Positions 1-5,337 of a stretch of DNA of 5,337 nucleotides are shown here, in pieces. The position numbers were made by a program, and so were the translations under genes. Source of the stretch: an uncultured Lachnospiraceae bacterium (GTDB taxonomy: Bacteria; Bacillota_A; Clostridia; Lachnospirales; Lachnospiraceae); contig CADBNA010000477.1 of assembly GCA_902795835.1 (NCBI GenBank), forward strand, positions 1-5,337, written 5' to 3'. The notes below the pieces were generated by a model. That model saw only the letters and a list, made by a program, of their open reading frames with translations, did not search any database and was not told the origin of the DNA. Positions within the stretch are counted from its first letter, which is position 1; the number at the start of each line of letters is the position of its first letter.

Positions 1-660
1 GATAAGTCCGTGACGGAAAACACCCGCGTTTCCTATCCGATTGAGCACATTGACAAGATCGTCAAGAAGGTGAACGGCATTTCCTCAGGCCCTGCAGCAA
101 AGAATGTGATCTTCCTGTCGGCAGATGCTTTCGGCGTACTGCCGCCGGTTTCCATCCTGACCCCGGAACAGACCCAGTATTATTTCCTGTCCGGTTTTAC
201 TGCCAAGCTGGCAGGTACCGAGCGCGGCATTACCGAGCCGGTTCCCACATTCTCCTCCTGCTTCGGACAGCCCTTCCTGGAGCTGCATCCGACCAAGTAT
301 GCGGAGGAACTGGTTAAAAAGATGGTAGCCAACGGCGCCCGCGCATTCCTGGTCAATACCGGCTGGAACGGCACCGGCAAGCGTATTTCCATCAAGGATA
401 CCCGCGGCATCATCGACAACATTCACAACGGCGAGATCCTGAAGGCGCCTACCAAGGTGGTTCCTTATTTCAATCTTGAGGTTCCCACCGAGCTGCCTGG
501 AGTGGATTCCAGGGTGCTGGATCCGAGAGATACCTATGAGGATCCGGCTGTCTGGGAAGAAAAGGCAAAGGATCTGGCGGGACGTTTCATCAAGAACTTC
601 GTCAAGTATGAAACCAATGACGCCGGCAAGGCGCTGGTGGCAGCAGGCCCGCAGCTGTAA
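1..660 (+). CDS. pckA: Phosphoenolpyruvate carboxykinase (ATP), C-terminal part; 5' end lies outside the window
   Basis: This enzyme interconverts oxaloacetate plus ATP with PEP, CO2 and ADP in the cytosol. It serves gluconeogenesis, or anaplerotic CO2 fixation in many fermenters. The frame is open from base 1, so the GTG at 10 is internal and not a start. The 219 visible residues are about 40% of the usual 530-540. Seen here: an NTR motif (visible residues 7-9) whose Arg should match the ATP gamma-phosphate-binding Arg333 of the E. coli enzyme; the block [11 protein letters not shown] (41-51); [12 protein letters not shown] (65-76); and [10 protein letters not shown] (126-135), whose Arg and Thr correspond to the nucleotide-binding Arg449 and Thr455 (E. 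coli numbering from memory). The family-typical ending AAGPQL is intact. The P-loop and metal-binding residues lie upstream, outside the window. The high identity to the ATP-dependent family excludes the unrelated GTP enzyme. A terminator follows, so this is the last gene of its transcript. Confidence 0.97.
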   Translation, partial: DKSVTENTRVSYPIEHIDKIVKKVNGISSGPAAKNVIFLSADAFGVLPPVSILTPEQTQYYFLSGFTAKLAGTERGITEPVPTFSSCFGQPFLELHPTKYAEELVKKMVANGARAFLVNTGWNGTGKRISIKDTRGIIDNIHNGEILKAPTKVVPYFNLEVPTELPGVDSRVLDPRDTYEDPAVWEEKAKDLAGRFIKNFVKYETNDAGKALVAAGPQL

Positions 661-679
661 AAAACTGCAGAATTCTAAA

Positions 680-712
680 GGCTTTGTACTGACTATCAGT
701 AGGAACAGAGCC
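680..712 (+). other. Compound RNA hairpin in the pckA 3' untranslated region
   Basis: Bases 680-687 (GGCTTTGT) pair with 705-712 (ACAGAGCC) as 8 bp including one G-T wobble. Nested inside, 688-692 (ACTGA) pairs with 696-700 (TCAGT) around a CTA loop. A four-base AGGA bulge (701-704) sits on the 3' side. It lies 20 bases after the pckA stop codon and has no T-run after it, so it is not an intrinsic terminator itself. It may stabilise the 3' end of the pckA mRNA or bind a protein. The pairing is read directly from the sequence; the role is unknown. Confidence 0.55.
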
Positions 713-740
713 AGACATTACATCAGTATCAGCAGAACTG

Positions 741-778
741 GGAAAGAGGCGCTCCGGGATGGTCCGGGGCGTCTTTTT
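741..778 (+). terminator. Rho-independent terminator after pckA
   Basis: The stem is GGCGCTCCGG (748-757) with CCGGGGCGTC (764-773): 10 bp including two G-T wobbles, loop GATGGT, followed directly by TTTTT (774-778). The purine-rich AAAGA before the stem can pair further with the T-run. It lies about 90 bases after the pckA stop codon and separates pckA from the next gene. Confidence 0.9.
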
Positions 779-817
779 GGCCGGAAAAACGATGAAAAGC
801 CGTTAATTTACTAACAA

Positions 818-851
818 TTCTTTATTTTTCAGATTTTTGTGATAATATAGT
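818..851 (+). promoter_or_regulatory. Probable promoter of the radical SAM gene
   Basis: An AT-rich tract follows the pckA terminator. The best -10 is an extended type, TG-T-GATAAT (838-846, hexamer 841-846, five of six consensus bases). An overlapping alternative is TATAGT (846-851). The -35 position at 17-base spacing (818-823, TTCTTT) is poor, so recognition would lean on the extended -10. Transcription would begin near 853-858, nearly on top of the first in-frame ATG (861). That argues for translation starting further downstream. Confidence 0.45.
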
Positions 852-878
852 ACAGGCTGAATGAGGGATACCGCTGAT

Positions 879-899
879 TCCGGCAGGAAATGCGCCGGA
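879..899 (+). other. Hairpin in the leader of the radical SAM gene
   Basis: TCCGGC (879-884) pairs with GCCGGA (894-899) across a nine-base loop. The 3' arm overlaps a GGAGG (897-901) that resembles a Shine-Dalgarno sequence. A competing pairing is possible between GCCGG (894-898) and CCGGC (921-925), which would enclose the ATG at 918. The two pairings are seen in the sequence. Any regulatory role is speculative, since GC-rich DNA of this kind forms such pairs by chance. Confidence 0.3.
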
Positions 900-935
900 G
901 GATGCACAATAAGGTTCATGCCGGCTGCGGCTGTC

Positions 936-1859
936 ATGAAACAGAAGAAAAACAGCGAGGTAGAAAGATTGGCACAGTACCCATACAAAACCAGAGAAGG
1001 CGGCGCAACAGTAACTGTATTCGTTCCCTACGACTGCAATAACCATTGTCCGTTTTGCATAAATAAGGAAGAATACAGCGATATGACAGGGTTTTCCCTG
1101 GAAAAGATCTGTGACAGCATCAGGACGATGGATGAGATTACGCCCTACTGTGATTTTGTGTTTACGGGCGGAGAGCCTATGGCAAATCTCGAGTCCCTGC
1201 AGGTGATGCTGGACTGCATCCCCACTACGCACCGGGTGTTTATCAATACCACTTTCCCGGTACAGAACGAATACAGCGCGGATGACATGATTGCCTTTAC
1301 CGAGCGCAATAAAGACAAGATTACCTGCATCAACATTTCCCGGCACCTTGTTAAATATGTGGAGGAGTCACCCGACGATGTGATTGCGCGGATCGCGACC
1401 AAAAAGCGCGTGAACTGCGTGCTGTACAAGAAATATCCGAAGGAGAAGCTGCAGGAATATGCCGACCGCTTCGTGGAATACGGCATTCCGGTACAGTTCC
1501 GCTATGACTATACGGAGACCACACCGGAAAACCTGTATGAGCAGGACAATGATCCCATTCTCCAGGACCTCAAGCATTACTTCAATTATAAAGGCCTGGA
1601 CGGCTGCCGCATGCGCAACGGGTTCCATTTTGAGTATAAGGGTCTGCATATGACCTATCACAAGACGCTGCCCTACTCCACGATTATTGAGGAAGGGCCG
1701 GACGGGGTGACCTACGCAATTCTGTATGATATTATCATCAAGCAGAACGGCGATATCCATTCTGACTGGACCGGGGTAATGATGGATGTGGACGCCTACC
1801 GTCATGTGGTGTTTGAGCCAAACGACAATAAGCTGATAGAGGGCGTGAACGATTTCTGA
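936..1859 (+). CDS. Radical SAM protein of unknown substrate (single-cluster type)
   Basis: It is about 307 residues from the start chosen here. The radical SAM signature CNNHCPFC (Cys34, Cys38, Cys41) binds the [4Fe-4S] cluster that cleaves S-adenosylmethionine. GGEP (78-81) is the motif contacting the SAM amino group, in the order expected for the partial TIM barrel. The C-terminal part has no SPASM or twitch-type cysteine cluster, only scattered cysteines, so an auxiliary cluster is unlikely. A C-terminal beta-rich segment reads YAILYDIIIKQNGDIHSDW. The fold class is clear but the substrate is not. The start is uncertain: in-frame options are ATG 861 (likely too close to the transcription start), ATG 918, ATG 936, and TTG 969, which has GAGG eight bases upstream. 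I chose 936 because protein-like sequence (MKQKKNSEVERL) begins there, although no good ribosome-binding site precedes it. Two TGA stops occur in tandem (1857-1862). It has its own promoter region and terminator, so it looks monocistronic, and no substrate peptide or partner gene lies beside it. Confidence 0.88.
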   Translation: MKQKKNSEVERLAQYPYKTREGGATVTVFVPYDCNNHCPFCINKEEYSDMTGFSLEKICDSIRTMDEITPYCDFVFTGGEPMANLESLQVMLDCIPTTHRVFINTTFPVQNEYSADDMIAFTERNKDKITCINISRHLVKYVEESPDDVIARIATKKRVNCVLYKKYPKEKLQEYADRFVEYGIPVQFRYDYTETTPENLYEQDNDPILQDLKHYFNYKGLDGCRMRNGFHFEYKGLHMTYHKTLPYSTIIEEGPDGVTYAILYDIIIKQNGDIHSDWTGVMMDVDAYRHVVFEPNDNKLIEGVNDF

Positions 1860-1880
1860 TGACGTCCGGAGCAATAAAAG

Positions 1881-1917
1881 AACGGGGTGAGCGGCTTTGA
1901 GCCGGCACCCCGTTTTC
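1881..1917. terminator. Bidirectional terminator between the convergent radical SAM and PsiE-like genes
   Basis: The outer stem ACGGGGTG (1882-1889) pairs with CACCCCGT (1906-1913). The inner stem CGGCT (1892-1896) pairs with AGCCG (1900-1904) around a TTG loop. On the plus strand it runs into TTTT (1913-1916). On the minus strand the A-rich flank AAAAGAA reads as a U-rich tail. It lies 20-25 bases after the radical SAM stop and about 35 bases beyond the stop of the minus-strand gene, so one structure can serve both. Confidence 0.88.
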
Positions 1918-1951
1918 TGTTACGCTGCTGTGAAGTATGTAAAATGCTGCG

Positions 1952-2467
1952 TCAGTGCTTATCGGCAGATGTTTTTTTGATAGCATTCCCCTGACCGGGC
2001 AGGTCCACATCGTCGTCGATGGAAATGGCGCTGTCCTCCACTTTAGAACGCGGCATATCCTTCTTGCTGATGAAGAAATATTTGCGGATAGCGAAGAGAA
2101 TGCCAATCGCCGCCACGCCGACCAGGATTTCCCACATGTGCAGCTTCTGCAGGATCAGCTCCCTCGTAATCGCCAGGGAAAGGACTTCCACGATGGAATC
2201 CAGGGTCTGGTGGAGCAGCACATGGACAAGCTCAATAGCGATAATGACATTGATGACATATTCCAGGAAATGAATGAGGCTTTCGGAGCCTTCATCTATC
2301 AGCACGCCGAACTGGCCGGGAATGCTGACCATGGTCAGCACAATGGCTACAATAATCGTAAGCGCCACCAGATATTGCAGATAACCGGAAACCCGGTACA
2401 GGAATGTCTTGGCGCTTTCCAACAGCCGGTCGGCCTTAGTTTCATTATTTTTATATTCGCTGGTCAT
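1952..2467 (-). CDS. PsiE-like small integral membrane protein
   Basis: The 171-residue membrane protein has no cleavable signal sequence. Predicted from hydropathy by eye: a charged cytoplasmic N-terminus (1-25), TM1 about 27-48, TM2 about 63-86, an amphipathic or third membrane segment about 87-105, and TM4 about 110-130, then a basic stretch and an acidic tail (DSAISIDDDVD, 145-155). The layout of TM2 to TM4, with the central segment ending TRELIL before the last helix, resembles the phosphate-starvation-inducible PsiE family. That family has no established biochemical function. The E. coli member is about 136 residues, so this one is longer, mostly in its hydrophilic ends. The start ATG (2467-2465) has GAGGG at 2478-2474 with six bases of spacing. 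It stands alone on the minus strand, between a shared terminator and its own promoter. No recognisable Pho box was seen, so phosphate control cannot be assumed. I am sure it is a real membrane protein gene and less sure of the family name. Confidence 0.82.
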   Translation of the reverse strand: MTSEYKNNETKADRLLESAKTFLYRVSGYLQYLVALTIIVAIVLTMVSIPGQFGVLIDEGSESLIHFLEYVINVIIAIELVHVLLHQTLDSIVEVLSLAITRELILQKLHMWEILVGVAAIGILFAIRKYFFISKKDMPRSKVEDSAISIDDDVDLPGQGNAIKKTSADKH

Positions 2468-2522
2468 AGTTATCCCTCGTTTCTTGCGAAATGGCCTGCT
2501 CTCATCTATAATGATTGATGAA

Positions 2523-2551
2523 ATTATAACATAGTTTTTTCATACACGAAA
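2523..2551 (-). promoter_or_regulatory. Extended -10 promoter of the PsiE-like gene
   Basis: Read on the minus strand, TG-T-TATAAT lies at 2531-2523, with a consensus -10 hexamer (2528-2523) and a TG extension. The hexamer at 17-base spacing (2551-2546, TTTCGT) is a poor -35. Transcription should start near 2516, giving a leader of about 50 bases before the ATG at 2467. An A-run fills part of the spacer. Confidence 0.6.
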
Positions 2552-2613
2552 GCACCAAACAGCGCGAAGCTAATATGTATTGCGGCGCTTTCTCCGGGCT
2601 TGCGAAAAATAAA

Positions 2614-2618
2614 AGGGA
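2614..2618 (+). promoter_or_regulatory. Ribosome-binding site that sets the prmA start
   Basis: AGGGA (2614-2618) lies eight bases before ATG 2627. This supports that ATG over the upstream in-frame TTG at 2600, which would add nine Lys/Arg-rich residues not typical of the family and would place the AGGGA inside the gene. Confidence 0.7.
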
Positions 2619-2626
2619 AAAAAGAT

Positions 2627-3754
2627 ATGAAATGGAAGAAATATACGATTCATACAACAACGGAAGCAGAAGACATTGTCAGCCTGATGCTGAATGAACT
2701 CGGTGTAGAGGGCGTGCAGATTGAAAACAATGTCCCGCTTTCCGACGCGGATACAAAAGGCATGTTTATCGATATCCTGCCGGAGCTGGGCGAAGATGAC
2801 GGGACTTCACGCGTCAGCTTTTTCCTTCATTTAGAGGAAAATGACGGCGCGGACAATGCCGCCGGAAATCCTGTCAATGCCGCCGTAACCGGGGCGTGCG
2901 ACAATTCGTATACTATTGCGGATAAGATCTGGACGGAGACAGAGATCGGGGAACTCCTTGCAAAGGTCCGGGAAGGCCTTGAGGAAATCGCCGGCTATGC
3001 CGACATCGGGGAAGGACGGATCGAGGAAGGCGTCACGGAAGATGCAGACTGGCGGGACAACTGGAAGCAGTACTTTAAGCCGATTCAGGCGGGCGGTTTC
3101 CTGATTAAGCCCACCTGGGAAGATATTCCCAATGAAGTGGCGGCAGAAGCTGCCAGCGGCGCGCTCAAGGTAATTGAGATCGATCCGGGCACCGCTTTTG
3201 GCACAGGCTCTCATGAGACGACACAGCTGTGCCTTAAAGCAATTGAAAAATATGTGGGCGCAGCCGACGGAGCAGGCGTGGGAACAACCGCCGGCGCGCG
3301 CATGCGCGTACTGGATGTGGGTACGGGAAGCGGTATTCTCGGAATCGCCGCGCTGAAAGAAGGAGCAGCCTACTGCATGGCCACGGAAGTGGATGAGATG
3401 TGCGAGAGCTCCATTATGGATAATATCGGATTCAACGATATTACGGAAAATGAATTTGAACTGCTGATCGGAAACATTATTGACGACCCCGCCGTCAGAA
3501 GGGTGGTGCATGAAGCGGCTCCGGAGGGCTTTGACATTGCCATCGCCAATATCCTTGCGCCGGTCATCGTCATGCTGGCAGGCAAAGGGCAGATCGACAG
3601 TTTCGTAAAGGCCGGAGGCATTTTCATCACCTCAGGAATTATCGATACGAAGGAAGCAGAAGTAACAGAGGCTTTCCAAAGCAATCCGGCCTGGGAGATC
3701 CTGGAAATCAATCACCAGGGTGAATGGGTGAGCGTGGTCGCAAGGCGGCAGTGA
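2627..3754 (+). CDS. prmA: Ribosomal protein L11 methyltransferase
   Basis: PrmA uses S-adenosylmethionine to methylate amino groups of ribosomal protein L11 (RplK) in the cytoplasm. In E. coli it trimethylates the N-terminus and lysines, and the enzyme is not essential. It has 375 residues from ATG 2627. Order seen: an N-terminal substrate-recognition region starting MKWKKYTIHTTTEAED with FIDILPELGEDDG further on (about 1-60); the WRDNWKQYFKP block (142-152); the family hallmark FGTGSHETT (191-199); SAM-binding motif I VLDVGTGSG (228-236); and NILAPVI (308-314), the counterpart of the motif IV NIL segment. The usual length is about 290-320. The excess lies in two low-complexity, Ala/Gly/Asp/Asn-rich insertions, about 70-95 and about 211-226. 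Neither interrupts a motif, so the enzyme should be active. It diverges from the PsiE-like gene. No GC-rich terminator separates it from nnrD 53 bases downstream, so read-through is likely. The rsmE gene, which often follows prmA in Firmicutes, is absent here. Confidence 0.95.
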   Translation: MKWKKYTIHTTTEAEDIVSLMLNELGVEGVQIENNVPLSDADTKGMFIDILPELGEDDGTSRVSFFLHLEENDGADNAAGNPVNAAVTGACDNSYTIADKIWTETEIGELLAKVREGLEEIAGYADIGEGRIEEGVTEDADWRDNWKQYFKPIQAGGFLIKPTWEDIPNEVAAEAASGALKVIEIDPGTAFGTGSHETTQLCLKAIEKYVGAADGAGVGTTAGARMRVLDVGTGSGILGIAALKEGAAYCMATEVDEMCESSIMDNIGFNDITENEFELLIGNIIDDPAVRRVVHEAAPEGFDIAIANILAPVIVMLAGKGQIDSFVKAGGIFITSGIIDTKEAEVTEAFQSNPAWEILEINHQGEWVSVVARRQ

Positions 3755-3807
3755 AGCTTATACATCAGGAAATATAAACTTTCTGTTCAAAAGTTACTGA
3801 AATAAGT

Positions 3808-4767
3808 ATGAAAACGAATGCGGATGTTCCGGCGCTGCTGCAGCAATATGCCGGAACTTTGAAAACAAGAAGCCATGAGGCGCATAAAGGTACATACGGA
3901 CGGCTGCTGATCCTGGCGGGAAGTCCGGGCATGGCGGGCGCGGCGTATCTGGCAGGTCTGGCGGCGTTTCGCTGCGGCATCGGGATGGTGAAATACCTGG
4001 GCCCGGAATGCAACCGCCTGGTTTTGCAGACCCTGCTGCCGGAGGCAATGTATGAAAGCCTGCCTGAAACTGCCGGAGGCTGCTCATTGGAGACATACCG
4101 CGAAAAGCTCATGGAAAGCATTTCCTGGGGCGATTATATGATCCTGGGACCGGGACTTTCCAGATCGGCAGAGGCGAAGCGGCTGGTCAGAACGCTTTTT
4201 ACTCCCGCAGCAGGAGAAATCCTGCGTCAGAAGAAGCTGATCATAGTGGATGCGGATGCGCTGAATATTATGGCAGAACACGGCCTGGATCCCGGACGGC
4301 TCGGACCGGCAGCTGTCATTACGCCGCACATTGTGGAAATGAGCCGGCTTTGCGGCATTTCCCCTGAAGAAACAGAGGAGCGGCAAAATGAAACCGCTGC
4401 GGAGTACGCGAATGCGCATGGAGTTGCCGTGGTACTGAAAAGCGCAAGGACGGCTGTTTCTGCCGGGCCTGCCAGATGGATGCTGGACAGCGGATGCGGC
4501 GCCATGGCCAAAGCCGGCAGCGGGGATGTACTCTGCGGATTCATCGCAGGTATTACTGCTGTGGCAGCAGCGGCAGTTGAGGCGGATACAGTGAAGGCTG
4601 GAGATGGCACAAATCTGAAGGGATTCCTGGGAGACACCCTGCCCCTGGCAGTCCATCTGCATGGGAGAGCCGGATGCATTGCCGCCGGCCATAAAGGCGA
4701 GCACAGCATACTGGCCCGTGATATTGCGGAAGCAGCAGGAGAGGCGCTGGCGGAAGCCGCGGAATAA
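3808..4767 (+). CDS. nnrD: ADP-dependent (S)-NAD(P)H-hydrate dehydratase, stand-alone
   Basis: This metabolite-repair enzyme dehydrates S-NADHX and S-NADPHX back to NADH and NADPH in the cytosol, using ADP or ATP. Its ribokinase-like fold corresponds to the C-terminal half of E. coli YjeF/NnrD. Motifs in order in 319 residues: HKGTYGRLLILAGS (26-39), GPGLS (114-118), DADALN (148-153), ITPHIVEMSRL (171-181), VVLKSARTAV (208-217), and GSGDVLCGFIAG (237-248) with the catalytic-position Asp240. HLHGRAG follows at about 283-289. There is no N-terminal NnrE epimerase domain, so R-to-S epimerisation would need a separate gene elsewhere. The protein is longer than the Bacillus stand-alone form (about 276), partly through an insertion at about 257-277 after the GSGD helix. 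The usual glycine-rich GNPGM before that motif reads GCGAM here. No clear Shine-Dalgarno precedes ATG 3808, but an in-frame stop at 3775-3777 leaves no better start. It is probably co-transcribed with the hydrolase gene. Confidence 0.94.
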   Translation: MKTNADVPALLQQYAGTLKTRSHEAHKGTYGRLLILAGSPGMAGAAYLAGLAAFRCGIGMVKYLGPECNRLVLQTLLPEAMYESLPETAGGCSLETYREKLMESISWGDYMILGPGLSRSAEAKRLVRTLFTPAAGEILRQKKLIIVDADALNIMAEHGLDPGRLGPAAVITPHIVEMSRLCGISPEETEERQNETAAEYANAHGVAVVLKSARTAVSAGPARWMLDSGCGAMAKAGSGDVLCGFIAGITAVAAAAVEADTVKAGDGTNLKGFLGDTLPLAVHLHGRAGCIAAGHKGEHSILARDIAEAAGEALAEAAE

Positions 4768-4773
4768 AGACTG

Positions 4774-4785
4774 AGGAGGAAAGGA
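4774..4785 (+). promoter_or_regulatory. Ribosome-binding site of the hydrolase gene
   Basis: AGGAGG (4774-4779) is 12 bases from ATG 4792, and the nearby AAGGA (4781-4785) is six bases from it. Together they form a strong purine-rich site in the 24-base gap after nnrD. This supports both the start and translation as the next gene of the same message. Confidence 0.75.
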
Positions 4786-4791
4786 ACGGTT

Positions 4792-5337
4792 ATGGGCATC
4801 CCGATAGAGACTGTGAAAACAGATGCTTTTGAAATGGAGTATTTTAAGTTCGGCAGAGGGAGCAAAAACCTGGTGATCCTGCCGGGCCTGAGCGTACAGA
4901 GTGTAATGGGCCTTGCGGATGCGGTGGCGGAAGCGTATCAGGAGCTGACAGAAGAGTTTACCATTTATCTGTTTGACCGCAGGAAACAGCTGCCGCCGGA
5001 ATACACAGTGCGGGAAATGGGACTGGATACGGCAGAAGCGATCCGGCAGACCGGGCTTCATGATATCTGCCTGTTCGGAACATCCCAGGGGGGAATGATT
5101 GCGCTGACCATAGCCATTGAGCATCCGGAACTGGTACATAAGCTGGTGGTGGGCTCTTCTTCAGCGCATCTTGCAGAGGAACAGTACGAAACCATAGAAG
5201 AATGGGTCCGGCTGGCAAAGGAAGGAGACGCGGAAGGACTGTACCTGGCATTCGGACAAAGAATTTACCCGCCGGCGGTTTTTGAACAGTGCAGGGAAAT
5301 GCTGGCATCCGCGGCAAAAACCGTGACAAAGGAAGAA
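4792..5337 (+). CDS. Alpha/beta hydrolase, N-terminal part; 3' end lies outside the window
   Basis: The frame stays open from ATG 4792 to the right edge (182 residues). Features of the alpha/beta hydrolase fold: a core strand followed by LPGLS (30-34), where the oxyanion-hole loop usually lies; FDRR (61-64) after the next strand; and the nucleophile elbow GTSQGG (96-101), which fits Gly-X-Ser-X-Gly with Ser98 as predicted nucleophile. The segment HPELVHKLVVGSSSAH then follows the family pattern. The catalytic Asp and His should be in the missing C-terminal part. The helical stretch after about 125 is the start of the cap region. There is no signal peptide, so it is probably cytosolic. Substrate cannot be told: esterases, lipases, dienelactone-type and peptidase members look alike at this level. 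It follows nnrD by 24 bases with a good ribosome-binding site, implying one transcript, though no functional link to cofactor repair is known to me. Confidence 0.88.
   Translation, partial: MGIPIETVKTDAFEMEYFKFGRGSKNLVILPGLSVQSVMGLADAVAEAYQELTEEFTIYLFDRRKQLPPEYTVREMGLDTAEAIRQTGLHDICLFGTSQGGMIALTIAIEHPELVHKLVVGSSSAHLAEEQYETIEEWVRLAKEGDAEGLYLAFGQRIYPPAVFEQCREMLASAAKTVTKEE

Noticed and set aside
10..12. GTG as a start codon for the first gene
   Set aside because: The frame is open to base 1 and the protein aligns with the last 40% of PEP carboxykinase, so the true start lies far upstream of the window.
661..860. A small RNA gene or small ORF between pckA and the radical SAM gene
   Set aside because: The hairpin and terminator are real, but no separate promoter upstream of the hairpin or plausible short coding frame could be supported. 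The structure is listed only as a 3'-UTR element.
822..1346. A 174-codon minus-strand frame overlapping the radical SAM gene
   Set aside because: The opposite strand encodes the CxxxCxxC and GGEP motifs, so this frame is a coding shadow.
1955..2518. A 187-codon plus-strand open frame opposite the PsiE-like gene
   Set aside because: The predicted product is His/Asn/Gln-rich and motif-free, while the minus-strand frame gives clean membrane helices, a ribosome-binding site and a promoter.
2571..2580. TAATAT / TATGTAT as a -10 element for prmA
   Set aside because: No acceptable -35 sits 16-18 bases upstream and there is no TG extension. prmA must have a promoter nearby because it diverges from the PsiE-like gene, but I cannot place it with support.
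2831..3511. A 226-codon open frame on the minus strand inside prmA
   Set aside because: It is a shadow of prmA: no family resemblance, no promoter or ribosome-binding site, and the sense frame carries all PrmA motifs.
3755..3807. A possible terminator between prmA and nnrD
   Set aside because: The only inverted repeat is a 6-bp, AT-rich pair (3777-3782 with 3790-3795) with no T-run after it, too weak to count as an intrinsic terminator.
4084..5139. A 351-codon open frame on the minus strand across nnrD and the hydrolase gene
   Set aside because: It is antisense to two clearly recognisable genes, its predicted protein is rich in Cys, His, Arg and Ser with no recognisable motif, and it has no sensible start context. 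GC-rich third positions on the plus strand explain it.

Overview
The window looks like a stretch of core chromosome from a moderately GC-rich Clostridia-type bacterium, most likely a Lachnospiraceae-like gut Firmicute. This is an inference from protein style: an ATP-type PEP carboxykinase, a PrmA starting MKWKKYTIHTTTEAED, a stand-alone NnrD and purine-rich Shine-Dalgarno sites. No marker gene fixes the taxon. I see no insertion sequence, prophage gene, CRISPR array, tRNA or rRNA, and base composition looks even throughout.

Layout, left to right. (1) The 3' part of pckA (ATP-dependent PEP carboxykinase) enters from the left edge and stops at 660. A compound hairpin (680-712) and a strong intrinsic terminator (748-778) follow it. 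(2) A plus-strand single-gene unit encodes an uncharacterised radical SAM protein (about 936-1859). It has its own AT-rich promoter region and ends at a terminator (1882-1916) that appears to work in both directions. (3) A minus-strand gene (2467-1952) encodes a small PsiE-like membrane protein. It converges on the radical SAM gene and has an extended -10 promoter at 2523-2531. (4) Divergent from it is a plus-strand cluster: prmA (ribosomal protein L11 methyltransferase, 2627-3754), nnrD (ADP-dependent NAD(P)H-hydrate dehydratase, 3808-4767) and an alpha/beta hydrolase (4792 to the right edge, truncated). The last two are 24 bases apart and probably co-transcribed.

The genes do not form one obvious pathway. 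PckA links oxaloacetate and PEP, PrmA modifies the ribosome, and NnrD repairs damaged nicotinamide cofactors. The PsiE-like protein and the hydrolase have no assignable substrate. The least understood gene is the radical SAM protein: it is monocistronic, carries only the SAM-binding cluster motif and has no partner or peptide substrate beside it. I found no convincing new multi-gene system. The most notable unexplained items are this orphan radical SAM unit with its structured, ambiguous 5' region, and the structured RNA element between the pckA stop codon and its terminator.
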